DNA of 64,000 nt from the NCBI GenBank assembly GCA_902798385.1, contig CADBWK010000001.1:158842-222841 (forward strand), read 5' to 3'. Made by a program: the position numbers and the translations under genes. How positions within the stretch are numbered: the stretch's first letter is position 1; every line of letters begins with the position of its first letter. This document shows, piece after piece, positions 8,391 through 16,574 of this stretch. The notes beneath the pieces are model-generated. The model saw nothing but the letters and a program-made list of their open reading frames with translations. It made no database searches and was not told the DNA's origin. The stretch comes from an uncultured Bacteroidales bacterium. GTDB taxonomy: Bacteria; Bacteroidota; Bacteroidia; Bacteroidales; Paludibacteraceae.

Positions 8391-9608
8391 ATGAAAGAGA
8401 TTGCAAAAATTCCTGTCTTGCTGCTTACCGGTTATCTCGGAAGCGGCAAGACAACACTTCTCAACCGCATTCTGACCAACGAGAAAGGTATTCGCTTTGC
8501 TGTTGTCGTCAATGATATCGGTGAAGTGAATATCGATGCATCGTTGATTCAGAAGGGCGGGGTGGTGAGTCAGAACGATGACTCGCTGGTAGCGCTGCAG
8601 AACGGCTGTATCTGCTGTTCGCTCAAGATGGACTTGATTGCCCAACTGCACGATCTGGCGGCCCAGCACGCGTATGACTATATCGTGATCGAGGCTTCGG
8701 GTATTTGTGAGCCGGCGCCTATCGCGCAGACGCTCTGCAGTTATGCCCAGATGGTTCCGCAGTTTGCCACAGACGGGCTGCCGACACTCGATTGTATATG
8801 CTCGGTAGTGGACGCGTTGCGTATCCGCGATGAGTTCGATGGAGGTGACCAATTGGCGCACTATGTACCCAAGGAAGAAGACCTCGCCGCACTCGTTATC
8901 GAGCAGATCGAGTTCAGTAACATCATCCTGTTAAATAAGGCTTCCGAAGTAAGCGAAGAAGAGTTGGCGCGAATCAAATCTATTATTCGCGCAATACAAC
9001 CCAAGGCGGAAATCATCGAAACGAACTATTGCGATGTGGACTTGGACAAGATCCTGAACACCGGATTGTTTGACTTTGATAAGACCGCTACGTCCGCTAC
9101 TTGGATCCAAGAAGTGGAGGATGCAAGTCACCACCACGAGCATCACCACGATGACGATGATGACGATGACGACGAGGATGAACACGAGCACCACCATGAC
9201 CATGACCATGACCACGAGCATGGCGATCACGATCACCTCGCGGAGTTCGGTATAGAGACCTATGTATATTACGCGCGTAAACCTTTCGATCTCGGGATGT
9301 TTGATGAGTTCGTAGCGGCACATTGGCCGAAAAACGTCATTCGTTGTAAGGGTATGTGCTATTTCGCCGAGGAGTATGATATGTGCTATCTGTTCGAGCA
9401 GGCGGGTAAGCAGTTCAACCTCAAGCGGGCAGGGGAGTGGTTCGCCACGATGCCCAAAGAGGAGTTGATGCAACTGATGGCGGACGATGCGCAACTGCGT
9501 CACGACTGGGATGACCAATACGGCGACCGCATGCAGAAACTTGTCTTCATCGGCCAGCACTTGGATAAGAAAGCGCTGAAACAAGCATTGGATAACTGTC
9601 TGCAATGA
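8391..9608 (+). CDS. COG0523/CobW-family GTPase with His/Asp-rich metal-binding tract
   Basis: A 405-residue G3E P-loop GTPase. Walker A is GYLGSGKTT (residues 14-22), the family metal-site motif is GCICC (Cys73, 75, 76), the base-specificity loop reads LLNKAS (the usual last Asp of NKxD is replaced), and a CobW C-terminal domain covers the last ~120 residues. Between the domains, around residues 244-281, there is a run of His, Asp and Glu that includes eight consecutive Asp. Such tracts in this family bind or buffer Zn, Co or Ni for delivery to a client enzyme. The client is unknown; no zinc-uptake regulation site was recognised. The stop overlaps the thioesterase start (ATGA). Confidence 0.88.
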   Translation: MKEIAKIPVLLLTGYLGSGKTTLLNRILTNEKGIRFAVVVNDIGEVNIDASLIQKGGVVSQNDDSLVALQNGCICCSLKMDLIAQLHDLAAQHAYDYIVIEASGICEPAPIAQTLCSYAQMVPQFATDGLPTLDCICSVVDALRIRDEFDGGDQLAHYVPKEEDLAALVIEQIEFSNIILLNKASEVSEEELARIKSIIRAIQPKAEIIETNYCDVDLDKILNTGLFDFDKTATSATWIQEVEDASHHHEHHHDDDDDDDDEDEHEHHHDHDHDHEHGDHDHLAEFGIETYVYYARKPFDLGMFDEFVAAHWPKNVIRCKGMCYFAEEYDMCYLFEQAGKQFNLKRAGEWFATMPKEELMQLMADDAQLRHDWDDQYGDRMQKLVFIGQHLDKKALKQALDNCLQ

Positions 9609-10111
9609 AACGGATCATCAATCCTTGGACATCCTATCCCGGATACAACTGCTTCGGCTGCAGTCCGGACAACCCGATAGGTACGCGTATGCGCTTCTTT
9701 GAAGACGGCGATGACATTGTCTCTATCTGGCGTCCCACCCAGAACCATCAGTCGTGGCTAAATACGCTTCACGGCGGAATTCAAGCCGTGCTGCTGGATG
9801 AAGTATGCGGTTGGGTCGTTTTCCATAAACTGAAGACTGCCGGCGTGACCGCCAAGATGGAGATACGCTATCATAAACCCGTCTCCACGCTACAGGACTA
9901 CATCAAACTGCGGGCGTATCTGAAGGAGATGCGCCGAAACGTAGCGATCGTAGTAGGGGAGTTGTACTCCGCCGAAGGCGAACTGCTCTGCGAGTGCGCG
10001 TGTACGTACTTCACCTTCCCGCAGGACAAAGCGAAAGAAACGATGGGTTACATCCCTTCCGAAACGGAAGAGAAAGACTATACTTGGGAAGAAGCTACTT
10101 CACTTTCCTGA
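9605..10111 (+). CDS. PaaI-type hotdog-fold thioesterase
   Basis: A 168-residue single-domain hotdog protein. The active-site helix carries HGGIQAVLLDEVCGW, matching the HGG-x-x-x-x-D/E pattern of PaaI-family acyl-CoA thioesterases. The N-terminus has CFGCSPDNPIG, a Cys pair typical of the Bacteroidetes branch. The ATG overlaps the stop of the GTPase gene, so translation is coupled. Its last 17 nt overlap the 3' end of the convergent O-methyltransferase. The acyl-CoA substrate is unknown. Confidence 0.82.
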   Translation: MKRIINPWTSYPGYNCFGCSPDNPIGTRMRFFEDGDDIVSIWRPTQNHQSWLNTLHGGIQAVLLDEVCGWVVFHKLKTAGVTAKMEIRYHKPVSTLQDYIKLRAYLKEMRRNVAIVVGELYSAEGELLCECACTYFTFPQDKAKETMGYIPSETEEKDYTWEEATSLS

Positions 10112-10724
10112 TCATCGTTAACCCGTCACGCAAAGGGAGGATGACTTGCTCAAAGCGGTCGTCCTCCTTTAGTTTGTCATTGAAGGCACGGAGACCTAGC
10201 GTCTGCTTGTCTTTGTCGTACGCCGGATCAATGATGTGACCGTCCCAAAGGGTGTTATCAGCGAGGATAAAACCACCAACCGGCACGAGCGGATAAACGA
10301 GATCGAGGTACGCGCAGTACTCGCGCTTATCAGCGTCTATGAATACCAGATCGAATGAATCGACTATGTTCCCAATCTCCAATTTACAATCTCCAATACG
10401 CAATTCTATCCGGTCTGCTAAAGGCGACCGGGATAGATTGCGTCTAATAGTCTCTTCAAGTTCGTCGTTATGCTCGATGGTGATCAGTTTGCCGCCTTCT
10501 GCCAAGCCCTCTGCCAAGCACAAGGCACTGTAACCGGTGAAGGTTCCGAGTTCGAGGATACGCTTTGGACGGATCATGTGACTGATCATACTCAGTACGC
10601 GTCCCTGCACGTGTCCGCTTAGCATATGAGGATTAAGCACGTGTACGTAGGTGTCGCGCGTGATGGCCTTTAAGACTTCATTTTCAGGAGTCGAATGAAA
10701 CGAAATATACTCGTCAAGTGTCAT
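10095..10724 (-). CDS. Class I SAM-dependent O-methyltransferase
   Basis: A 209-residue methyltransferase of the COG4122/caffeoyl-CoA type. The SAM-binding motif is LELGTFTGYSAL, and FDLVFIDADKREY carries the metal-binding Asp residues; LADNTLWDG is also typical. The ATG at 10724 is used because an upstream ATG would overlap the promoter. Within it, residues RIGDCKLEIGN are encoded by a 7-nt-period repeat just before the conserved FIDADK motif. The 3' end overlaps the thioesterase gene tail-to-tail by 17 nt. The methyl acceptor is unknown. Confidence 0.85.
   Translation of the reverse strand: MTLDEYISFHSTPENEVLKAITRDTYVHVLNPHMLSGHVQGRVLSMISHMIRPKRILELGTFTGYSALCLAEGLAEGGKLITIEHNDELEETIRRNLSRSPLADRIELRIGDCKLEIGNIVDSFDLVFIDADKREYCAYLDLVYPLVPVGGFILADNTLWDGHIIDPAYDKDKQTLGLRAFNDKLKEDDRFEQVILPLRDGLTMIRKVK
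10373..10407. repeat. 7-nt-period repeat inside the O-methyltransferase gene
   Basis: Units on the plus strand are CAATCTC, CAATTTA, CAATCTC, CAATACG and CAATTCT. It lies in frame in a conserved part of the gene, between two SAM-fold strands, and does not noticeably lengthen the protein. Confidence 0.8.
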
Positions 10725-10743
10725 TTTGTTACAAAATTTGCTG

Positions 10744-10774
10744 CAAAAGTATAAAAAAATTTGCATATGTCAAA
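10744..10774 (-). promoter_or_regulatory. Promoter of the O-methyltransferase gene
   Basis: On the minus strand TTTG (10774-10771), a 19-nt spacer and TACTTTTG (10751-10744). The -33 box lies inside the spacer of the divergent lrp promoter, so the two polymerase sites interlock. Confidence 0.75.
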
Positions 10775-10791
10775 ATAATTCTGTAATTTTG
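10760..10791 (+). promoter_or_regulatory. Promoter of the Lrp-trpS operon
   Basis: TTTG at 10760-10763, a 20-nt spacer starting CATATGTCA and TAATTTTG at 10784-10791, about 25 nt before the ATG at 10821. The two divergent -33 boxes form a near-palindrome, TTTGCATATGTCAAA. Confidence 0.8.
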
Positions 10792-10820
10792 CAGCAGAAT
10801 TTAAGCATTTTATTAAAATA

Positions 10821-11279
10821 ATGGAAAAAATTGACGAATTAGATCGTAAAATTCTGCAGATTATCACGCAAAATGCGCGTATCGCTTTTCGCGATGTAGC
10901 GGAGCAATGCGGTGTGAGCCGTGCTGCTGTTCATCAGCGTGTACAGAAGATGTTTGATAATGGTGTGATTACCGGTTCGAGTTATCATGTGCAACCCAAA
11001 TCGCTTGGCTACCAGCTCTGCGTTTATATCGGTATAAAGATGGAGAAAGCCTCGATGTATAACCAAGTCATTACTGCCCTCGAGCAGATCCCCGAGATCG
11101 TGGAAGCGCAGTATACCTTGGGTGAGTTCGGACTCCTTATTAAAGTATACGCGCACGATAATGAGCACCTGTTGACTTTGCTGAACAGTAAGATTCAGAT
11201 CATCCCGGGTGTAGCTGACACAACCACGCTAACCACACTCGCGCAGCCGATCGATCGTCAATTACCCATAGAAATATAG
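10821..11279 (+). CDS. Lrp/AsnC-family transcriptional regulator
   Basis: A 152-residue regulator. The N-terminal winged helix-turn-helix (LDRKILQIITQNARIAFRDV, then CGVSRAAVHQRV) is followed by a RAM ligand-binding domain (residues ~65-140). The family senses amino acids or metabolites and binds DNA as octamers. It is co-directional with trpS and divergent from the O-methyltransferase, over whose promoter it could act; that control is inferred from position only. The stop codon lies in a 7-nt-period repeat that continues through the trpS start codon. Confidence 0.9.
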   Translation: MEKIDELDRKILQIITQNARIAFRDVAEQCGVSRAAVHQRVQKMFDNGVITGSSYHVQPKSLGYQLCVYIGIKMEKASMYNQVITALEQIPEIVEAQYTLGEFGLLIKVYAHDNEHLLTLLNSKIQIIPGVADTTTLTTLAQPIDRQLPIEI

Positions 11280-11302
11280 ATTATAGATGATAGATTATGG
11301 AG
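11275..11302. repeat. 7-nt-period repeat spanning the lrp stop and trpS start
   Basis: Units TATAGAT, TATAGAT, GATAGAT and TATGGAG. The TAG stop of the upstream gene (11277-11279) and the ATG start of trpS (11297-11299) are both made of repeat units. Confidence 0.8.
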
Positions 11303-12286
11303 AGAGTAATTAGTGGAATACGGCCTACGGGCAACTTGCATTTAGGTAATTATTTCGGTGCGGTGAAGTCCTTCGTGAAGATGCAGGATGAGTATGATTG
11401 TATGTTCTTTATTGCCGATTGGCACTCACTCACGACGCATCCGACACCGGAGAATATACGCAATTCGGTCAAGACAATCTTGGCGGAATACCTTGCTTGC
11501 GGTATCGATCCCGAGAAAGCACCGATCTATGTTCAATCAGACGTAAAACAAGTGTTGGAACTCTACCTGTACCTCAATATGAACGCCTATCTGGGTGAGT
11601 TGGAGCGCGTGACGTCCTTCAAGGAGAAAGTGCGCAAGCAGCCGGATAACGTCAATGCCGGTTTGCTGACGTACCCGTGCCTCATGGCAGCGGATATATT
11701 GATGCACAAGGCAGACAAAGTGCCGGTAGGCAAGGATCAGGAGCAAAATATGGAGATGGCGCGTTTGTTTGCCCGTCGCTTTAACCGCATCTATAACGTA
11801 GAGTACTTCAAAGAGCCCGCTTCGTTCCATTTTGCAGACAAGGCTGTCAAAGTGCCGGGTCTGGACGGAACAGGTAAGATGGGTAAGAGTGAAGGTAACT
11901 GCCTCTATCTGTGCGATGACGAGAAGACCGTCACCAAGAAGATCATGCGTGCAGTAACCGATCAGGGTCCAACCAAACTCAACCAAGAGAAACCCGAAGT
12001 GATCCAGAACCTCTTCCTGCTCTGCGAACTGCTGTCCGGTAAGGAAGCCGCTGACTACTACAACGACCTGTACAACAACATGCAGATCCGTTACGGTGAT
12101 ATGAAAAAGCAGATGGCGGCTGATGCGAATACACTTCTCGCACCAATCCGTGAGCGTATTTTCGCATACTCAAGCGACGATGCATTGCTCGATCGGATCA
12201 TGCGTCAGGGTGCAGAGAAAGCTGCTGCACGGGCAGAAAAGACTATCGAAGAAGTCCGCGAAATCATTGGTTTCAGGAAGGTCTGA
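11297..12286 (+). CDS. trpS: Tryptophanyl-tRNA synthetase
   Basis: A 329-residue class I aminoacyl-tRNA synthetase that charges tRNA-Trp. The HIGH-equivalent signature is GNLHLGNYFG near residue 12 and the KMSKS-equivalent is KMGKSEGN near residue 195, with the expected Rossmann and helical domains and a normal length. It starts 17 nt after the Lrp-type regulator and is followed by a hairpin that covers its stop codon. Pairing with an amino-acid-sensing regulator is consistent with amino-acid control, but no T-box or leader peptide is visible upstream. Confidence 0.96.
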   Translation: MERVISGIRPTGNLHLGNYFGAVKSFVKMQDEYDCMFFIADWHSLTTHPTPENIRNSVKTILAEYLACGIDPEKAPIYVQSDVKQVLELYLYLNMNAYLGELERVTSFKEKVRKQPDNVNAGLLTYPCLMAADILMHKADKVPVGKDQEQNMEMARLFARRFNRIYNVEYFKEPASFHFADKAVKVPGLDGTGKMGKSEGNCLYLCDDEKTVTKKIMRAVTDQGPTKLNQEKPEVIQNLFLLCELLSGKEAADYYNDLYNNMQIRYGDMKKQMAADANTLLAPIRERIFAYSSDDALLDRIMRQGAEKAAARAEKTIEEVREIIGFRKV

Positions 12287-12290
12287 AACC
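12269..12290 (+). promoter_or_regulatory. Hairpin over the trpS stop codon
   Basis: GGTTTCAG (12269-12276) and CTGAAACC (12283-12290) are perfect complements separated by 6 nt, with the TGA stop inside the right arm. There is no T tract, so it is more likely an mRNA processing or stability element than a terminator. Confidence 0.5.
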
Positions 12291-12338
12291 AATTAAATCG
12301 TGCCCTTTGGGCTAAGAAATTATTGGATTCAGAAAGAT

Positions 12339-12551
12339 TTGAAAAAGTTCATCTACATAGGAATAATGGCGATCTTGTGTGGCTCTTGTGCCTCACAAGC
12401 ACCCCTTGATGATGCCTACTATTGGCCGGATAAGCGGGGCAATAGTGGAGAGACAAAAGTGGAGAGTGGAGAGAAGAAAGTCGATAGTGAGAAGTCTATG
12501 GAGGTGGTCTCGCAGAACGATACGACGATAACCGTTAGGATTAAAAGATGA
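12339..12551 (+). CDS. Small lipoprotein
   Basis: About 70 residues from a TTG start at 12339, giving LKKFIYIGIMAILCGSCAS: a short basic end, a hydrophobic stretch and the lipobox LCGSC, so it is expected to be lipidated at the Cys. A GTG at 12300 would add 13 residues and spoil the signal peptide, so TTG is preferred. The middle is encoded by a 7-nt-period repeat and reads as Lys/Glu/Ser-rich low complexity. The stop overlaps the start of the outer-membrane protein gene (ATGA), suggesting coupled synthesis and possibly partnership. Function unknown. Confidence 0.6.
   Translation: MKKFIYIGIMAILCGSCASQAPLDDAYYWPDKRGNSGETKVESGEKKVDSEKSMEVVSQNDTTITVRIKR
12444..12499. repeat. 7-nt-period repeat inside the lipoprotein gene
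   Basis: Eight units: AGTGGAG, AGACAAA, AGTGGAG, AGTGGAG, AGAAGAA, AGTCGAT, AGTGAGA and AGTCTAT. Translated, this gives a run built from KVESGE-like steps. Confidence 0.8.
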
Positions 12552-13837
12552 GACGCATAGGAATCATAGGGTTTGTGATGCTCTCGCTTGCTTTGCAAGC
12601 GCAGGACTACGCCCGTCTGTCCGAGCGAACGATACTCGGTACGGCGCGCTATGTAGGTATGTCCGGCGCGATGACGGCCATCGGAGGTGATCCTTCGGCG
12701 GCGCAGGATAACCCAGCCGGCTTAGGTCTCTATCGCCGCTCGGAAGTGATGCTGACGGGTGACCTCGGCATCGATAAAACCACAAGCACCAAATCCTTAT
12801 TGCATTTCTCACTGGCTCAGGCTTCGGTGGTGCTCTCCTTACGAACCGGCAACGAAGACAAGGGAATCATTGCTCATAACCTGATGTTCTCCTACCAGCG
12901 CCGCCGCACCTATGCCCGTACGATGTACGGATCGGCTACGTATGGTCCTTCGTTGGGTAGCCTCTTGGCTTCGGAAGGGATAGATATACGCATCAAATAC
13001 CCGAATCACATGACCAATGACGGGAACTGCCTGACGTTCGATGAACGGGGTTCGACCTATGAGTTCGGCTTCGACTGGGCGATGAACTACTCCAATCAAT
13101 GGTACGCCGGTCTGGGTCTGCGGATCCATTCCTACGGACTGACGGAAGATGCGGTATATCAAGAAGATTTTGCGATCGATACCTCTTATTTGGATAACAA
13201 GACCTACGTCACCCATCGAGGGGTAGGTGTGAGCCTGGCTGCGGGTGCTATCTACCGTCCTACGGGCTGGTTACGTATCGGTTTGGCAATCCAGACCCCG
13301 TCGCTGGGTTCGCTGACCACCTACAGCCGTGGTACAACGGTCGCCGGAATGGATTCGATCCGTACCAGTTGGGCGCCCGACGGCAGTTACCGGGATAATG
13401 ACTTCCATCTGCCGTTGCGTCTGTCGAGTTCGCTGGCATTCCAGATCGGGGCGTACGGCATGGTCGCGGTGCAATATGACTATAGTCATGCCAAGTACCA
13501 AAACGACCGTCACACCTTCCGTGTCGGACTCGAGGCGATCCCTGTATTGGGACTCTATATCAATGCCGGCTACGCGTACGAGAACGATTTTGTAAAGGGA
13601 GACAACCCATATGCGATCGACCCGCTCTTTGAGCGCCGGGATTCGTACTCGCAATATACGCACGGCGTCCATTACGCCTCGTGTGCGATAGGCTACAGAG
13701 GTTCGGCGATGATCGTTCAGATGGCTTACCAATACCGCTGGCAGAAGATCAATCTGTATGCGCACCCGATGGCTGCGGACTACGATATCAAAGCAGAGAC
13801 ACATCGTATCGTGCTGACCCTGGGGTGGCACCGATAA
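12548..13837 (+). CDS. FadL/OmpP1-like outer-membrane beta-barrel protein
   Basis: A 429-residue protein with an N-terminal signal peptide ending near SLALQAQ. The mature N-terminus reads GTARYVGMSGAMTAIGGDPS then NPAGLGLY, the hallmark of Bacteroidetes FadL/TodX-type porins. The remainder alternates hydrophobic and polar residues with many aromatic strand ends, as expected of a beta barrel. It probably carries hydrophobic or small nutrients across the outer membrane. The start overlaps the lipoprotein stop. It ends the trpS operon; the candidate RNA at 13848-14050 follows 10 nt after the stop. Confidence 0.82.
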   Translation: MRRIGIIGFVMLSLALQAQDYARLSERTILGTARYVGMSGAMTAIGGDPSAAQDNPAGLGLYRRSEVMLTGDLGIDKTTSTKSLLHFSLAQASVVLSLRTGNEDKGIIAHNLMFSYQRRRTYARTMYGSATYGPSLGSLLASEGIDIRIKYPNHMTNDGNCLTFDERGSTYEFGFDWAMNYSNQWYAGLGLRIHSYGLTEDAVYQEDFAIDTSYLDNKTYVTHRGVGVSLAAGAIYRPTGWLRIGLAIQTPSLGSLTTYSRGTTVAGMDSIRTSWAPDGSYRDNDFHLPLRLSSSLAFQIGAYGMVAVQYDYSHAKYQNDRHTFRVGLEAIPVLGLYINAGYAYENDFVKGDNPYAIDPLFERRDSYSQYTHGVHYASCAIGYRGSAMIVQMAYQYRWQKINLYAHPMAADYDIKAETHRIVLTLGWHR

Positions 13838-13847
13838 GACATATACG

Positions 13848-14050
13848 GCATCGTGTAGCTACGAGACCGGAAAACTCAACAAATAACAACTAACCGAGTG
13901 CAAATGCTTCACTAATGGCGTGCCGATACTCTACGCCGTGACCCGGAAACGGATAGCGATGAGGTGGTCGGATTACAAAGGAAAAAGCAGGCCTCAAATC
14001 CTATCTTAAGGAAGTTTTCTCGCGCAAAAATGCTACACGGTGCTTTTTTT
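13848..14050 (+). ncRNA. Candidate structured RNA or structured 3' UTR, about 196 nt
   Basis: The ends pair over 12 bp: GCATCGTGTAGC (13848-13859) with GCTACACGGTGC (14032-14043), with one G-U pair, followed at once by seven T residues. Inside there is a hairpin of TCAC/GTGA plus GGCGT/ACGCC (about 13910-13965) and further short stems. I see no TAnnTTTG promoter just upstream, so it may be processed from the trpS operon mRNA. The closed-end rod shape and size recall 6S RNA, but I could not match it to any RNA family; RNase P, tmRNA and SRP signatures are absent. Confidence 0.45.
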
Positions 14051-14061
14051 GTGCACTTTTT

Positions 14062-14093
14062 CTTGCATATATGCAAAAAAAGTAGTAACTTTG
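14062..14093 (+). promoter_or_regulatory. Promoter of the TPR-ribH-aspartokinase operon
   Basis: CTTG (TTG at 14063-14065), a 20-nt spacer and TAACTTTG at 14086-14093, some 50 nt before the ATG at 14145. It begins immediately after the T tract of the preceding terminator-like stem. Confidence 0.75.
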
Positions 14094-14144
14094 CAGCCGA
14101 TTTGTGAAAACCATATTATTGAAAATAATAAAACAACAAATAAA

Positions 14145-14828
14145 ATGGCAAAAAAGAAAGAAGAGTTCGTAAAACAGGACGAACAGTTAGAAGAAGTTAA
14201 TGAGGCGTTGACAGGCGCCGGTAAGTGGATTGAAGACAACGCCAACCTCATCAGTTGGATCGTTTGCGGTATCGCTGTTGTTGTCATGGCTATCATCGCT
14301 ATCAACAACTACATCATCAAGCCGAAAGCCCTGGAGGCTAGCAACGAGAACGCGAAAGCAGTCGTTTATTTCATGGCAGGTGATTTTGACAAAGCGCTTG
14401 CAGGTGACGATGCGGAGTGCATCGGTTTTGAGGCGATCGCAGATGAGTACGGTCACTATCAGCAAGGTAAACTCGCTGCTCTCTACGCTGGTATTTGCTA
14501 CTACGAGAAGGGTGAGTACGAGGATGCTGCCAAGTACCTCAAGAAATTTGATGCTGATGATCTGAACATCGATCCGGCTGCCAGCCAACTGCTGGGTGAC
14601 GCGTATGTGGAGCTCGGTGAGTACGGCAAGGCTGCCAAGGCTTTTGAGACAGCAGCAGAGTCGGGGAACGAGATCATCGCCCCGATGAGTCTGAAGAAAG
14701 CCGGTCTCGTTTACCTCAAGGAGGAAAACAAAGCGAAAGCACTGAAAGCTTTCAAAGCTATCAAAGAGAACTACCCGAGTTCTGCAGAGGCTCAGGATAT
14801 TGACAAATACATCGCGATCGCTGAATAA
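14145..14828 (+). CDS. Membrane-anchored tetratricopeptide protein
   Basis: A 227-residue protein from the ATG at 14145; an in-frame upstream extension would run back through the promoter. A Lys/Glu-rich cytoplasmic head is followed by one membrane helix (LISWIVCGIAVVVMAIIAI, residues ~34-52) and then TPR-like helical pairs (YAGICYYEKGEYEDAAKYL, LGDAYVELGEYGKAAKAF). The layout resembles YfgM/BamD-like accessory proteins of envelope folding. The TAA shares a base with the ribH start (TAATG). The partner is not evident. Confidence 0.75.
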   Translation: MAKKKEEFVKQDEQLEEVNEALTGAGKWIEDNANLISWIVCGIAVVVMAIIAINNYIIKPKALEASNENAKAVVYFMAGDFDKALAGDDAECIGFEAIADEYGHYQQGKLAALYAGICYYEKGEYEDAAKYLKKFDADDLNIDPAASQLLGDAYVELGEYGKAAKAFETAAESGNEIIAPMSLKKAGLVYLKEENKAKALKAFKAIKENYPSSAEAQDIDKYIAIAE

Positions 14829-15304
14829 TGACGACCGATTTGTCAAAATATGATAGTTCCCAATTGCCTAGCGCTGATGTTCTCGAACGTCAGCGCTATG
14901 CGATTGTAGTAGCGGATTGGAACAGCGAGATCACTTTCTCGATGGCGCAAGGAGCCGTTGACACCTTCGTCAAACACGGCATTCCGGCGGAGAACATCGA
15001 CGTGATCCATGTGCCGGGTACAGTGGAACTGACCTATGGCGCTGCGCGTATCACCAAAGAAGAGCGCGTCGATGCCGTCATTGTCATCGGCTGCGTGATC
15101 CAAGGCGAGACACCGCATTTTGACTACGTGTGCCAATCGGTGACGCAAGGCGTGGCGATGCTCAATGCACAAGGCAAAGTGCCGGTGATCTTCTCCGTGC
15201 TGACGGTCCTGAACCAACAACAGGCGCTGGACCGTTGCGGCGGTAAACTTGGCAATAAAGGTATCGAAGGCGCCTATACAGCCATCCGCATGGCTAACCT
15301 GTAA
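14828..15304 (+). CDS. ribH: 6,7-dimethyl-8-ribityllumazine synthase
   Basis: A 158-residue lumazine synthase, the penultimate enzyme of riboflavin synthesis, joining the ribityl-uracil and butanone phosphate substrates. Family landmarks are visible: DWNSEIT near the N-terminus, VPGTVELTYGA, GCVIQGETPHFDYVC with the catalytic His, and VIFSVLTV. Length is normal. No FMN riboswitch is present upstream; the gene is instead coupled to the TPR gene. Its last codons and stop lie in a 7-nt-period repeat. Confidence 0.94.
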   Translation: MTTDLSKYDSSQLPSADVLERQRYAIVVADWNSEITFSMAQGAVDTFVKHGIPAENIDVIHVPGTVELTYGAARITKEERVDAVIVIGCVIQGETPHFDYVCQSVTQGVAMLNAQGKVPVIFSVLTVLNQQQALDRCGGKLGNKGIEGAYTAIRMANL

Positions 15305-15322
15305 CCCATAACGCGTAACCCC
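15295..15322. repeat. 7-nt-period repeat at the ribH-aspartokinase junction
   Basis: Units TAACCTG, TAACCCA, TAACGCG and TAACCCC. The ribH stop codon (15302-15304) is the first triplet of the second unit, and the run ends 2 nt before the next ATG (15325). Confidence 0.8.
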
Positions 15323-15324
15323 TC

Positions 15325-16569
15325 ATGAAGGTCTTTAAGTTCGGTGGAGCATCAGTGAAGGACGCGGCAGGTATCCGGAACCTGGAGCAGATCGTGCGTA
15401 TGAATAACACGCCCGACGGACTGATGGTCGTAGTATCGGCCATCGGCAAGACCACCAACGCTCTCGAGCGGGTGGTTGAGTTCTGCGACGCCGGTAAGGA
15501 AGAGATGGCGCTCAACCAATGGATCGACATCATCGATCACCACGTAGCCATCATGAAGGAACTGGGCTTGCAACCGGGTGTCGATATCCGTCTGCAAGGT
15601 GAGATCCCTTATGATCCGAACAAGTCTTACGACGAGAACTACGACCAGATCGTCTCGATGGGTGAGCTCCTCTCCACGCAGATCATCGCCGTCTATCTGC
15701 TCAAGCAGGGATTATCGGTGGAATGGTGGAACATGCCGAAATTGCTCCGCACGGACAATACCTGGCGGGAAGCGAGAGTCGATGATAAGACCAGTGCTGC
15801 AACCATCCGCGCAGGGTGGGAGAGATCGCAACGACCCAATATTGTGGTAACACAAGGCTTCATCGGCGGCACGGCAGACGGTCAGCGTACGACGCTCGGT
15901 CGCGAAGGCTCGGACTACACGGCTGCCCTCTTAGGCAACTACCTCGATGCTGAGTCGGTGACGATCTGGAAAGACGTTCCGGGAATCCTGAACGCCGATC
16001 CGCGTATCGAACCCAACACGGTACTTATCCCCTCATTACGCTACCAAGACGCGGTCGAACTCAGTTATTCGGGTGCACAGATCATTCACCCGAAAACTAT
16101 CAAACCGCTTGAGAATAAACATATTCCGTTATTTGTAAAGCCCTTCGGCGACCCGAATGCCGCAGGATCGTGTATCTCGGAAGACGGAATAGGACCGATC
16201 AACATACCGGTTTATATATGGCGTAAGAATCAGATTCTGATTACCATGCGCCCCAAGGATTTCGCCTTTGTGCTCGAAGAGAGCCTGAGCGAGATCTTTG
16301 ATATCATCCATCGTCATCGTCTCAAAGTCTCGCTCATTCAGTCCTCCGCCGTGACGATCTCCGTCTGCGTGGACAACACGCGCTTTGTGCCCGATGCGAT
16401 GACTGAACTCAAACAGCATTTCAATGTATCCTATAACGACCACTTGTCGCTGCTCACGATCCGCGGTACAACCAAGCAGATCCTCGAGCAAGCCAAAGCC
16501 GGTCGTACGATCATGCTCAGCCAGACAACCCGCCGTACGGCACGTCTGGTAGTAGCGGAAAACGAATAA
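15325..16569 (+). CDS. Aspartate kinase
   Basis: A 414-residue aspartokinase forming aspartyl phosphate, the first step to lysine, threonine and methionine. It opens MKVFKFGGASV, the family signature, and contains TQGFIGGTADGQRTTLGREG and SYSGAQIIHPKTI. The C-terminal third (from about residue 300) fits ACT regulatory domains, so feedback inhibition by an amino acid is expected; which one cannot be told. It is monofunctional, with no homoserine dehydrogenase domain, and is co-transcribed with ribH and a YitT-type protein. Confidence 0.92.
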   Translation: MKVFKFGGASVKDAAGIRNLEQIVRMNNTPDGLMVVVSAIGKTTNALERVVEFCDAGKEEMALNQWIDIIDHHVAIMKELGLQPGVDIRLQGEIPYDPNKSYDENYDQIVSMGELLSTQIIAVYLLKQGLSVEWWNMPKLLRTDNTWREARVDDKTSAATIRAGWERSQRPNIVVTQGFIGGTADGQRTTLGREGSDYTAALLGNYLDAESVTIWKDVPGILNADPRIEPNTVLIPSLRYQDAVELSYSGAQIIHPKTIKPLENKHIPLFVKPFGDPNAAGSCISEDGIGPINIPVYIWRKNQILITMRPKDFAFVLEESLSEIFDIIHRHRLKVSLIQSSAVTISVCVDNTRFVPDAMTELKQHFNVSYNDHLSLLTIRGTTKQILEQAKAGRTIMLSQTTRRTARLVVAENE

Positions 16570-16574
16570 TAACC

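Noticed and set aside
13848-14050. RNase P, tmRNA or SRP RNA
   Set aside because: The conserved cores (for example GAGGAAAGTCC, a TTCGA arm with tag frame, or a GGAAG tetraloop region) are not present. The same test was applied to 39629-39928.
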